DNA from: Phycomyces nitens
Lineage: Eukaryota; Mucoromycota; Mucoromycetes; Mucorales; Phycomycetaceae
NCBI GenBank assembly: GCA_022702545.1
Contig: JAHRBC010000006.1
Span: 3,623,501 to 3,687,500 of the forward strand
DNA length: 64,000 nt
Reading direction: 5' to 3'
Positions 1-11,152 of the stretch are shown here, one piece after another. The first letter of the stretch is position 1. Each line of letters begins with the position of its first letter. The position numbers and the translations under genes are program-made. Under the pieces are notes generated by a model that saw only the letters and a program-made list of their open reading frames with translations, was not told the origin of the DNA and ran no database searches.

Positions 1-3000
1 TTCCCCTCGATTTACTTTTTTCAACAGACTTACATCACTGCCCTCCTTCCAGAATCTTGATTCTTCACCTCGACTTGTGATAGCTGGGGACTACAACTAC
101 TCGACTAACCCCAATGGACCACAACCACGAGTCCCTACCTCCTGGCTCTCTCTACTGTCTACAAACTTTACAGATTGCCATGCTTCTCCCAACGCGCGTT
201 CGTGCCCAACTTTCCGTAGGGGAACTACAACTTCCACCATAGACTATATTTTTGCCTCCAATGACATTGCTCGCTCGACACATTCTGCCCAAGTAGATTT
301 TATCAACGGCGAATGGACTGACCATGCATTGCTTTCAACTCATATCTCTCTTTCCTCACCTCCCAAAGGCCGTGGTATCTGGCGAGCTAACCCTTTCCTA
401 GCATGCAATCCTGCCTTTTGCGAGCTGTTGAACGAGTCATTGACTGCCTTGGGCCACACCCTAGCCACCATGTCCTCTCCTCAAGAACGCTGGGAACGAG
501 CTAAACTAGAAGTCCAGAATGTAGCTCGAAAATTTGGCAAGAAGGTTGCTGCCCAGCGTGATCGACAACTTCGCAGACTCCAAAGTCAACGCAATAAGCT
601 ACTTCGTGAATTCCGCTTGACAACAATCCTTTCTTCCCTTCTCCCGGAGGTCGAGGCTCAGATCGCCAAACTCCAAGAAGAAGTTGCACAGGTTGCAGCC
701 CTGCGTGCAGGGCGAATATGGCGAGAACAAGGCGAGCGTTCAGCAGGATACCTTAAGCGAACCATCAAAGCACGGCAAGCCAAACGGTCAATGCCTGCTC
801 TTCAGCATCCCGATTCTGGTGAACTATGCCGGACTTCCTCAACGATGACATCGGCGGCCTCGACTTTCTATAGTCACCTCTATAGTGCTGATCCTGTTGA
901 TGCCCAAGCTACAGAAACTCTCCTTGCCTCGATTCCAGAGGACTGTCACCTTGACAGCGACACAGCTACGTCCCTAGTTTCTGACATCACATTGGATGAA
1001 ATTTTGGATGGTGTCTCCCGCTCTCCTCACAAGAGTAGCCCTGGTTTGGATGGCCTCCCATACGAGATCCTTCGGCTGGTGCTTGCCCACCCAGACATGG
1101 CAAATACAGTTGTACAGGTATACAACGATGCTCTCTCGTGTGTGGTTTTTCCTCCTAGTTGGAAGACTACTTGTATGACACTCCTTCCAAAGAAGGGTGA
1201 CCTGTCTTCGCTTGCCAACTGGCGACCCATTTCATTGATTAATACGGATGCTAAAGTGTTCACTCGCTTAATCAATACGCGGATGGTTTACGCCTCTCAG
1301 CCTCTCATCAACACCTTCCAAACAGGTTTCCTCCATGACCGATTCATTGCTGACAATGGCTTACTGACAAGGTTGATCATGGATGACGCCTCTCGCACCA
1401 ACTCTCAAGCCATTGGGCTACTACTTGACCAGGAAAAAGCCTACGACCGGGTACACTCCGCATACCTAGGGTCTGTTCTCCGTCATTTTGGCTTTCCGGA
1501 CACTCTTGTTACTTCACTTTTGGGCCTCTTCTTTGGCACTGCCATTAATGTGAATATCAATGGGTTCCTGTCAGACCCTGTTCCGCAGCACCGGGGCTTA
1601 CGCCAAGGTGACCCTCTATCACCAGTACTTTTCAATCTAGCATTCGAGCCTCTTCTTCGATCTTTGTTGCAGGATACTTCATTTCAAGGGTACTCTTTTG
1701 GCGGCTCCCCTTCCTCTTCTTTGCAACTTGTCCCCCCTTCCGTCAAGCTTCTAGCATATGCAGATGATGCTTTAGTATTTGTTGATAATGCAAATGATCT
1801 TGACCGTCTCTACCACTGGCTTAATACGTATAGCAAAGCGTCCAATGCCAAGATTAACTTCTCAAAGACCACAGCCTTCTCGCTATCAGGTGCACCACTG
1901 CCTGACTGGTCCGATCCTCTAGCACACCACCAAATCGTAGATTGGCGAGATCGTTCCTCCAGCGTTCCAGTTACCTACCTTGGCTTCCCTTTGGCCCTAT
2001 CCTTGAACCAACGCCGCCTCTTTCAAGCCAACTTGTTGGCCAAGATTAAAGCTGCTTGTCATATCCACTCTCAGCGGTCACTCTCGGTTCTCGGTCGAGC
2101 CACCGTGCTTAACACGTTGATTCTGTCTACCCTTTGGCACGTTCTACGAATCACTCCTCTTCCCTTGGATTTCCTCCGACAAGTACGTTCTTGTGGATAC
2201 CAGTTTCTCATGCACCGCATGTTTCCCCCAATCAAGTATGACTATCTGGTAGCTCCCAAAGCAGCTGGGGGTCTTGGAATATTGGACCCTCAACGACATC
2301 AACTTGCTCTGCAACTACGATGGATTCGTCTACTCGTAGGTGGTGACCCTCCTTCCTTTGTCTCGCCGTACATTAGTTACGTTATCTGTAACCTTAGCAA
2401 TACTATAGATCCGCTGTTACCTCTACTTTACCCTTCTCTCCGACACCAATCTTTCAATACAGGTCTACATCCACTTGGCCTGCTCATGAAAGCGTTTGAT
2501 ATCCTTCCACGTACTCCTCCAACTCGTCCACTCTCTGCAGCCACATGCCTGAGACTTCCTCTCTCCTCTGCCTGGGAACCCACCAGTCAAGGATTTCATC
2601 CATCTAAAGGACATCGACATGTCTTGATCTCAGATGCATTCATCTATGATGATGGCATTGGCTGCCTCCGTCATCGTCTTCCTTCAGAAGTTGTGCGTTT
2701 CCGGAACCATGTTTCTCGCTTTCGGAAATCACACCGCCAAGGCCTACTTCTCTTGACTGGGTCACTAGTTCTCAACTGCCTTCCTTCCACCTCCTCTCTT
2801 TCGACAACAGGACTGGGTGTATTCGATCTCTCCCCAATTCTAGATGGAGTGGCGGCACCACATTGTTCAGTTGACAGCATTACGCCAAAACTTTTTCGAG
2901 CAATTGCCACCTCAGTCCCTAATCCCCCACTCTTCAGTCCTTCTCTCTCTCCGGCCAAATGGAAGTTCTTCTGGCGCATGAACATCCATCATTCCACCCG

Positions 3001-3612
3001 GAATATCTGGTTTCGTTTTCTGTATGATAAGCTCTCATCTAGCCAACGCCTAAATCAGATCCTCCCAGTCGTTTTTCCTTCTCCACTATGCCGTGTATGC
3101 CAACTCTCAATTGACACCACTGTGCACTTCCTTTACCTCTGTCCACAAAAGTGGTTTGTTTGGTTAGTGGTCTGGCAGAGATTTTTTGGAAATGAACCTC
3201 AACCTGCTGACGTGGAACGTGCCCTCCACACTTTCTCATTCCCCCGCATTGTCTCCCCTTCCTCTCTTCGTCCCGAACAGGTGATGTCTGGCATCTTGCT
3301 TGCCATCTGGAGAAGTCATTGGCAACTGATTTTCGATGAAGTCCCATTTTCGGCCATGTCCACAATCTCTGAAGCGATTAAGCTGATCCTGGTGTTTGTT
3401 TCTGAAAAGACAAATTGACCGTGGATCCCTTTTTCTAACATTTTGCTCTATTCTATTTACTCTCTGTTTCTGTCTCTGCTCTTGTTTCCTCAAGATGCCT
3501 CTTAAGACTTTAGTTTATTTTATTTATATTATTTCAAAATTGTGTACACCACTCAACGTGACGAGTAAGCAATAAAAATGTGAGCCCGCCTCCACCTACA
3601 AAAAAAAAAAAA
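1..3612 (+). mobile_element. LINE (APE-type non-LTR retrotransposon), 5' part outside window
   Basis: A non-LTR retrotransposon is shown by an endonuclease/reverse-transcriptase reading frame open at the left edge, a roughly 180-bp 3' UTR with AATAAA at 3571-3576, and a terminal A13 tract at 3600-3612. The poly-A ends exactly where the LTR of Gypsy-1 begins. The 5' end, any ORF1 and the upstream target-site duplication lie outside the window. The clade (L1-, Tad- or Tx1-like) cannot be settled by eye. Confidence 0.93.
2..3418 (+). CDS. LINE ORF2: endonuclease (partial)-reverse transcriptase-zinc knuckle
   Basis: The frame is open from the window edge, so the first in-frame GTG at 77 is not the real start. 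The beginning is the C-terminal half of an exonuclease-endonuclease-phosphatase nicking domain: GDYN near the start, then STIDYIF and a DHALL motif. Next comes a basic, coiled linker, then a reverse transcriptase with LLPKKGD, NWRPISL, DQEKAYDRV, GLRQGDPLSP and the catalytic YADD at 1757-1768. The C-terminus carries a zf-RVT-like Cys/His segment (CRVCQLS...HFLYLCP). No frameshift or stop interrupts the visible 1,138 codons, so the copy looks recent. The enzyme would nick target DNA and prime cDNA synthesis on its own mRNA. No RNase H domain is recognised. Confidence 0.92.
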   Translation, partial: SPRFTFFNRLTSLPSFQNLDSSPRLVIAGDYNYSTNPNGPQPRVPTSWLSLLSTNFTDCHASPNARSCPTFRRGTTTSTIDYIFASNDIARSTHSAQVDFINGEWTDHALLSTHISLSSPPKGRGIWRANPFLACNPAFCELLNESLTALGHTLATMSSPQERWERAKLEVQNVARKFGKKVAAQRDRQLRRLQSQRNKLLREFRLTTILSSLLPEVEAQIAKLQEEVAQVAALRAGRIWREQGERSAGYLKRTIKARQAKRSMPALQHPDSGELCRTSSTMTSAASTFYSHLYSADPVDAQATETLLASIPEDCHLDSDTATSLVSDITLDEILDGVSRSPHKSSPGLDGLPYEILRLVLAHPDMANTVVQVYNDALSCVVFPPSWKTTCMTLLPKKGDLSSLANWRPISLINTDAKVFTRLINTRMVYASQPLINTFQTGFLHDRFIADNGLLTRLIMDDASRTNSQAIGLLLDQEKAYDRVHSAYLGSVLRHFGFPDTLVTSLLGLFFGTAINVNINGFLSDPVPQHRGLRQGDPLSPVLFNLAFEPLLRSLLQDTSFQGYSFGGSPSSSLQLVPPSVKLLAYADDALVFVDNANDLDRLYHWLNTYSKASNAKINFSKTTAFSLSGAPLPDWSDPLAHHQIVDWRDRSSSVPVTYLGFPLALSLNQRRLFQANLLAKIKAACHIHSQRSLSVLGRATVLNTLILSTLWHVLRITPLPLDFLRQVRSCGYQFLMHRMFPPIKYDYLVAPKAAGGLGILDPQRHQLALQLRWIRLLVGGDPPSFVSPYISYVICNLSNTIDPLLPLLYPSLRHQSFNTGLHPLGLLMKAFDILPRTPPTRPLSAATCLRLPLSSAWEPTSQGFHPSKGHRHVLISDAFIYDDGIGCLRHRLPSEVVRFRNHVSRFRKSHRQGLLLLTGSLVLNCLPSTSSLSTTGLGVFDLSPILDGVAAPHCSVDSITPKLFRAIATSVPNPPLFSPSLSPAKWKFFWRMNIHHSTRNIWFRFLYDKLSSSQRLNQILPVVFPSPLCRVCQLSIDTTVHFLYLCPQKWFVWLVVWQRFFGNEPQPADVERALHTFSFPRIVSPSSLRPEQVMSGILLAIWRSHWQLIFDEVPFSAMSTISEAIKLILVFVSEKTN

Positions 3613-3736
3613 TGGTAGCGAACAGTAGTTCAGAGTGGAAAAAGAACCCTGTTTTATTTTTTCAATTGTTCTGACTATTTATGTGGCTTTTATAATCACT
3701 ATCCTAATTTGGATTTACTGTTTCTGATTCATTACA
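3613..3736 (-). repeat. Gypsy-1 3' LTR (124 bp)
   Basis: This LTR is near-identical to 15416-15539. On the minus strand it begins TGTAATG and ends CTACCA. The last codon and TAA stop of pol lie in its first bases. A short purine tract (AGAAAGGGGACGA) abuts it and is the likely polypurine primer. Confidence 0.93.
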
Positions 3737-6700
3737 TCGTCCCCTTTCTTACGGGAAGGTTTGGCTTGACATGCCAGGGGCGGAGGTGTCTGATATTGGC
3801 AGTGGTTGTCGAGTCGTGGTTGTTCACTCGTCTTTGGATGACATAGGAATTTTCATTCTTGTTGTTAGCCTTGATGATAGTCCAGGGTCCTGACCAACGT
3901 TCTTTGGGGAAGTGGAGTTTTTCTAGATTTCTGCGGGCAACAAGATCTCCAGGCTGGTACTTCTTCTCGATGGCCTTGCCTTTGTCATAAAAGTGTTTCT
4001 GTCTGGCCTGAGCCTTCTTGATATTTTCCAGTGCTTGCTTGTGTAGGATAGGGATATGAGTATTAAGGTAGTCGACCCAGATTTCTGCTTCATAGGTCTT
4101 GGTTGCGACCTCTAAATCCTTGGCGAGGGGGAGGTCTGGTCTTCTTCCAAACATGGCTTCAAAGGGAGAGAAACGGGTTGAGCTCTGTTGAGCCGTGTTG
4201 TAGGCAAAAGTAACGAATGGTAGGTAATCGTCCCAGCTTGTAGGGTCATCTACGACATAGGCGGCTAGTGCAGTTTTGATTGTGCGGTTGAACCGTTCGA
4301 CCAAGCCATCTGTTTGCGGGTGTTCGACCGAGGTGAGGGATCGCGAGATACCTAACCGCTTGCAAACCATGGTCAATGCTTCCGAGACGAAGTTGGTTCC
4401 GTTGTCAGTGATAAGCCGTCGAGGTATGCCATAGGTTAGCACAACGTTGTAGAGAAGGATTTGTGCGACATGGTTACTGTCAAAGCTTGGGAGTGCAGCT
4501 GTAACGGCCCATTTGGTCAGGTACTCCATTATCACTAGGAGGTACCTGTTCCCTTGTTTGCTTTCTGGAAGTATAGCAATATCGGCAGCCCATATCTCGC
4601 CGGCAGTGGTTGGGAGAATTGGCTGCATTGGCGCGGTGGTCTTGTGGTTTCCAACCTTGAATCTTTGGCAGGGGTTACAGCAGCTAACCCATTCGACTAC
4701 ATCTTCTTTCATTGAAGGCCACCACGCCATTCCTCTGGCCTTATCCATAGTCTTCTCAATGCCAAAGTGTCCTCCTGTAGTGCCATCATGCGCGGCTGTC
4801 AAAACCTGTGGGATCATGACTCGAGGTAAAAGGGGGACCGCTGTTCGTCCATCCTCCTCATAGTATAGAACTTGTTGTCGCCAGACAAAGGGTGACTGTA
4901 CGCGGTCCTGTAGGAGAGTCTTGATATATTGGTCGGTCTTCTGCAGATTACGGAAAGTCTCAATAGTCATTTCAGTGTAGTCTTGCTGGTTTTGGGAGAG
5001 TCGGCTAAGGGCATCTGCATCCTTGTTGGCGGATCCTCTGCGGTGTATCACGGTGAACGTGAATGATTGTATATCAAGGATCCATCTGGCAATCCGGCCT
5101 CTAGGCATCTTGGTCGAGAGAATACTTTTCAAAGCAGCATGGTCGGTATATATTGTGAAGGTGGCACCATATAGGTATGGGTAGAAGTAACGAAGTGCCC
5201 ACACAATAGCAAGACATTCTTGCTCGGTCGTGCTGTAGTTCTTTTCAGCCGGTAACAGCGTTCTGCTTGTGAATGCAATAGGGCGGCCTTTCTGGACCAA
5301 GACGGCACCAAGTCCAGTGGTACTAGCATCCGTATGTACATCATAGCTTTGGCTAGGATCAGGGTAGGCCAGGGTTGGCAGTGTCATCAAAGTTGCTTTC
5401 AGAGTCTTAAAGGCCGCGTCTTTCTCATTGTCCCAGACAAATGGCGTATCTTTCCTGAGTAGCCCATAAAGTGGCGTAGCGATCTGGGAGAGACACTTGA
5501 CAAAGCGGTGGTAGAAAGCGCAAAAGCCTAGGAAGCGTTGCACATCTTCGACCTTTCTAGGAGTTGGCCAATCTTTGATAGCGGCAACTTTGGCTGGATC
5601 TGCTCGGATACCATTCTGGCTGACAAGGAAACCAAGAAACTTGACCTCTCGTTGAAAGAAGTGACACTTGTGAGCCGAGATTTTCAGGTTGTAATCGTCC
5701 AGTCGCTGCAGGACGGACTCCAGGTCAGCTTGGTGTTGCTTGTTATTGGAACTGAATACGATTAAATCGTCCAAGTAGACCATCACGCGTGGCAGATCTT
5801 GTAGAACACCTTTCATGAAGCGTTGGAAAGTAGCAGGCCCGTTGGTGACTCCAAATGGCATGACCATGAATTCATACAAGGCGCCTTCGGCGATAAAAGC
5901 AGTTTTACATCTGTCTTGGGGATCCATGGGGATCTGCCAGTATCCTGATTTTAAGTCGATAGTGGTGAAATACTTGCTGCCATGAAGCTTATCCAAAAGC
6001 TCGTCGATACGAGGGATAGGAAACTTGTCCTTTACAGTTACCTGGTTTAGAGCACGGTAGTCCACGCAGAAACGGAAAGTGTTGTCTGGTTTCTTGATTA
6101 GCACCACTGGTGAGCACCAAGGGCTCTGGCTGGGTTGGATCACTTTCTTCTTCAGCATCTGTTGGACCTCTTGCTCGATTGCAGCGGTTTCTATTGGAGC
6201 TCTTCTGTAATCACGGGTCACTATTGGAGTGGTATCTCCTGTGTTAATCCGATGTTGGAAAGGGGCCTTGGTGATTGTCTGTTCGGTGGACTGTGCTGTG
6301 AGATTTGGAAACTTGGCTAGGGTTTGTGCAATAAGTGTATTCTGAGTGCTGTCTTCTTGATTCATCTGTACCATCTTTGTTGCCTTTGACACCGCCTTGG
6401 TCTTGGGATGAAGGGTGATGTCTTCGTCGATCATCCAGTCCATACCCAGTATTAGTTCTTCATTCTGCCTAGGTACCACATACAGAAAAGCTTGACTTGA
6501 GACACCATCCAGTGCAAAGGTGATATGGGCCTTTGTGGTTGTAAGCTGTGTGGAGGTGTTGCCATAGTGTATGATGGTTGGCTTGCAGCTAAAAGTCTGA
6601 AGACAAAGTTTATTAGCTGTGGCCGTGGTGATAGAACTAAGGGTGGAACCAGTGTCTATAAGACACGTTTGGTTTGTGTTACTGTTGTGGTTGATGGTGA

Positions 6701-7035
6701 CATGGAAGCGCAACTTGTTTGCAGCAACCGGTTCTTTGTCTTGTGAGTTCTGGCAATACTTCTGTAAGTATTCAAAGATGTCGATGCTCTCTTGGGCTGG
6801 TGTGTCTTCTGGGCTAGTGGTGGCTGCGTTCTGTTGTGTCTTGGGTGCCCTACACTTGGCGGCTAGATGTCCTTTTTTGTTGCAGTTATAGCAGGTTCTT
6901 GTTTCGCGCTTCTTTGATCGGTTCTGTTTGGGCTTGGACTGTTGCGAGTTCTGGGTACCTTGTTCACTTTGTTGGGGGTTTCCTGTGGTTTCAGGATTCG
7001 TTGGGGTGGGCTGACCTAGTGGCAAGGGTGTGGGA
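3732..7035 (-). CDS. pol: Gypsy-1 Pol part: zinc knuckle, protease, RT, RNase H, integrase
   Basis: This is the 3' portion of a single gag-pol frame. In order it carries a CCHC knuckle (CYNCNKKGHLAAKC), an aspartic protease with DTGS at 6645-6656, and a reverse transcriptase (FRFCVDYRALNQV, TTIDLKSGYWQ) with YLDD at 5766-5777. RNase H (HTDASTTGLGAVL, IYTDHAAL) follows, then an HHCC integrase finger (HDGTTGGHFGIEK ... CCNPCQRFK) and an integrase core (TDNGTNFVSEAL, VERFNRTIKTAL). No chromodomain is evident. The apparent TTG start near 7043 is an artefact: bases 7036 and up belong to the CACTA-1 TIR. The TAA stop at 3732-3734 lies inside the 3' LTR. There are no other disruptions, so the host element was probably competent before CACTA-1 landed. 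Confidence 0.95.
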
Positions 7036-7613
7036 CACTGCAAAAAATACCCGATTTCAACTCTGAATACATCAATTGAAACGAGGGGAGTATAGGTCTT
7101 GGATTAGCCCTTTTCTTGATTGCTCACTTTAGACGGCGTTAAGAATATTTGGTAGTTCTATTGGATGGACATTAGAATATGTCTTTATTTTTGTTGATTA
7201 TTCAACTACGATATTTTCTCTGTCTTTTGAAGGTCGCGAAATTAATATTCTTGGGGATGTTGAAAATAAATTATCAAATATGGGCAAGAGTGCGCAGCTG
7301 AGACTACTTGAAATATATATTTAGTTAAAGTATATTTTAATGACGATGTACTTTGGTTAATGAAGAGTTGGAGAAATAGACATGATATCATATTATTAAA
7401 AGATGTATATACAAAACAACTACTTGGTATATAGTCATATATTTAAAATGAAATAATGTCAATTTCCAAATACAATCATTAAGTGAATTTGTTAATATTT
7501 ATAATAACGGCATGTACGTAATGTAAATGGTTCCTGAACTATAAAACAAGCAAAATAAACTATGTTCCTGAACCACTTTTCTTTATATCAATCCTATAAC
7601 CTCTTTAAACAAT

Positions 7614-10600
7614 ATGTACAACACTTTCAATAACGAAGTTCAATGCCAGTGCTCAGTCTGCTCTCTCGATGTCCAAGGATTTGTAGCAGTATCTGCCCAA
7701 ACAGCACGAAGACATGCTGATAACGATCTTGTCAGACATTTTATGCAGACAGCTTCTTGTAAGTAATATATATATAATTTGTTCGCATTTCAAAGTGTAA
7801 TTAAACATTTTAAAAAATATAGCATTGTCAGCTGAAGCAATTCAGATGGAGAATGACAATAACATGGAGATTGATGCCGAGGTCCATGATGTTGATGCTC
7901 ATGTTGAATGTAAGTATAAAATTTTATTCAAATTGCATAATAAATTGCAGCCACTTGAATATTTACTTTTTTGCTCCAAAAAAAAAAATGGAAAACTTAC
8001 CTGTGTCTGTTACCAATTTTTGTTTATAGCTGAAAATGAAGATGAGGATATCATTGAGCTTGATACAATGGAAGGCTCTGAATATGAAGCTGAAGAATTT
8101 GAAGGTTAGTAAAAGTACAAGAAAAACATAGATATCATATATTAATATACAAAACCCAAATAGAACAATTCTCATCCTCCAACATGCCAGCGGATAACAC
8201 CCATGCTTTCATTGCTGCCTTTGCCACCTTTTTCATATCAAAATATGTTGTAAACTCTGGAGGAGCAATTTTGATCAAGTTCCTCAATGAGGTTTTGGCG
8301 CACTTTGGCGAACCATTCCGTCTGCCATTGAGTTTGAGTGGTCTTTCCTCCATGACAGGATTCAACCAAGTCTGCAAAGGTGTCCAGCGCTACGTGGTGT
8401 GTGGCGAGTGCCACAAGACATACATGGAGTTTGACGGTGTTCCCCAGTGCTGCAACTTCAGAAGACTTTCTGGCGGTATATGTGGCGCCGATCTCTTCAA
8501 GCCTTCGAGAAACGTAGCACTGCCAAAGAAGGTGTATATGTACAACTCCTTGATTTCTGCCTTGTCCGTTCTCTTCTGTCGCCCTGGATTCGAAAGCAGT
8601 ATCAATCACTGGAGACATAGACAGCAAGTTGCAGGCATGATGTTTGATGTCTATGATGGTGCCAAGTGGAGCAATCTGGAAGACAGCAATGGTCAGCAAT
8701 TCGTGGCTCATGAACAATCAATCATGTTGACTCTAAACATCGATTGGTTTCAACCTTTTGATGGGGTTACTTACTCTTGTGGGGCAATCTACATGTCCAT
8801 AAACAACTTGCCACGAGACGAACGATACAAGAAGGAGAACACCATTCTTGTTGGCCTCATGCCTGGCCCAAAAGAAGCCAAGACCAGTGAGATCAATCAC
8901 TACCTCCGTCCTCTTGTTGCCGAGCTCCAATCCTTGTATGTGGGTGTGGTGATCCCTACTGTGCGCTGTCCTTCTGGTGCTCTTGTCCGTGCTGCTCTTT
9001 TCCTTGTTGCCTGCGACATTCCTGCTGCTCGCAAGACATGCGGATTCACGTCCCACATGAGCACCAATGCCTGCCACAAGTGCAATCGCCAGTTCTCCCA
9101 TCTCCCAGGGAATGGCGGTGTTGATTATTCTGGTTTTGTCTTTTCCGAGTGGGTGCCTCGAACCGAAGCAGATAATCGTCGTGATGCCCTGGCCTGGAAG
9201 CGTGCATCGAGTGAGGCAGACCAAAAGAGGATGGAAAAGGAGAATGGAGTCCGCTGGTCGGAACTCCACAATCTTGAGTACTTTAATGTAGTCGAGTGCA
9301 CCATCATTGACCCGATGCATAACCTCTTCTTGGGAACCTCGAAGCGAGTGATGGAGAAGTGGAGATCAGCTGGTCTGATCACCAACAGAGACTTGGCCGA
9401 TATGCAACAAGAGGCTGACAATATGGTCCTTCCCCCAGATATGAGCACCCTCAAGAAGAAGATTGGCAAGGACTTCCCGTTCATGAAGGCCGACGAATGG
9501 AAGTCCTGGTGCCTGGTATACTCGCCTGTCCTCTTGAAAGACCGGTTGCCAAGGGACAATCTTGACAATTGGATGTGCTTCGTCAACGCCTGCCGATACT
9601 TGTCCAAGCCCAGCATATCAGAAGACGAGTTAGCCGAAGCCCATTTCTGTTTGGAGTTGTTTGGACAAGGATGTCAGAACTTGTATGGTGCAGATTTTAT
9701 CTCACCTAACATGCATCTACATCTGCATCTTCATGAGACGATCGTCAACTTTGGGCCAGTATACGGCTATTGGCTTTTCAGCTTCGAGAGGTACAATGGT
9801 GTACTGAAGAACTACACGACGAACAAGAGAGACGGCTTTGAGGCCACGTTCATGCGAAAATATCTTGAGGACTCTTGCAAGGTTGATATTGCTTGTAGAA
9901 TGATGGCCGTAATTGGAAATGCATCATATATTGCATTGCTTTCTGAACTCGTCGAGTTTACTCCTCCTCCTGCTCCAATTGTCCATGCGTCCACTGCAAC
10001 CACCACTGTCACCACCGCCCCATATTTCCAAGTTGCTTCTCCTAGGTTTGACCTAAAAGTCTTTCTTGATTCCGCGCAGTTCAGTACTGTCAACATCAAA
10101 GGCAATGAACCTCTTCCTTCGTCGGCCTTCCCACTTTCCCTAGGGCAATATGAACGAATGGTAGAAGAAGAGTATGAGCATCTTCTTGAGTTCTACAGAG
10201 ACTCCTATGACGATGATTCTCTTCGCAGTTACCAGCAAGCTTCGTTCGGCAATGTCTTTGTCAACAATATGATCCAGAAGTTCCCATCGATCAACTTGCT
10301 TGGCCAGATATACAAAGGGAGCAATGGTGCAGTTCGCCGCGGGTCATATATACAGGCAATCTTCCAAGAGAACAATGACCGTGGTGTTGTATCCAACATA
10401 ATCATAGATTGAAACATTAACACAAATTACCAATATTGAAACATATTGAATAACCGACCTACTGGAAGGGCACTAAAGAGTGTACCTTTCCAAATACATT
10501 ATTCATATGTAAAGACACACTAACAACTAGTACTAACACACTGGTTAATAGTACTAAGTAAAATAACAAGTCATATCTAATAGTTGGTAGAGAGAACAGA

Positions 10601-11067
10601 CATTACATGATATCATCATATCATCACTAGCACTCATCTCAATGTCTATATAAACGCACAATACGAATAGCAATAGTCTTCATCTTATTCACAAATTCTT
10701 TCTCTCTTAATAAACAAAGTCTCACCGTACTCTTGTCCGTGCTTTGTTTTCCTCTGATTTAACACGTGGTATAAGTGCCTTTACTGGTCAGATTCAGTAT
10801 TTGTTTGTCAACTCGCTTGTGAATCCCCAGACTCTTCAACCTGACAATCATACCTTTGCTTATGTCAAATGGTATAGGTCATCTGGTCTGAACACAAGAA
10901 GTGATGAAGGGATAGAGTTGAATGAGTTTGCCTTTGCCCGAGGGGATTATCAAAATATCTTGCCAGTGCACCGAATCTTGCTGTCGGTTGCCATTGGTGA
11001 GCATACAACTGAGACAGGAAATGTTAAGATGATTGTTGCTCCTGTTCTTAGAAAAATATATGCTTAA
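7614..11067 (+). CDS. CACTA-1 TNP2-like transposase, four exons, interrupted by a solo LTR
   Basis: Predicted exons are 7614-7758, 7823-7909, 8030-8104 and 8164-11067; all introns are phase 1 with GT-AG borders. Exon 1 encodes a CQCSVC...RRHA putative zinc-binding motif and exons 2-3 an acidic linker. Exon 4 has the TNP2/Plavaka-like core: LTLNIDWFQPFDGVTYSCG, LPRDER, LVGLMPGPKEAK, a second Cys/His patch (CGFTSH...ACHKCNRQF), DPMHNLFLGT and YWLFSFERYNG. The Asp in NIDW, the Asp in DPMH and the Glu in SFER are candidate DDE residues. A 380-bp LTR sits at 10385-10764; removing it and one CGTGG copy fuses the frame to the C-terminal 100 residues ending at 11067. As it stands the product would be truncated after NNDRG. 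The family assignment is firm and the exon borders are inferred from three sister copies. Confidence 0.88.
10385..10764 (+). mobile_element. Solo LTR (380 bp, copia-like ends) in CACTA-1 transposase
   Basis: It begins TGTTGTATCCAACA and ends TTTAACA, with 5-bp TSD CGTGG at 10380-10384 and 10765-10769. A TATA box (TATATAAAC) is at about 10649-10657. No internal retroelement sequence remains, so it arose by LTR-LTR recombination. The TGTTG..AACA ends and 5-bp TSD resemble Ty1/copia LTRs; that class is an inference. Excision restores the transposase frame. Confidence 0.93.
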
Positions 11068-11152
11068 AAATAAATATCTTTACCTATCCTTATCTCACAA
11101 AAGTATCTGCAGCAAAAGATAGCCAAAAAATATAAAACATAAAATAGATAGT

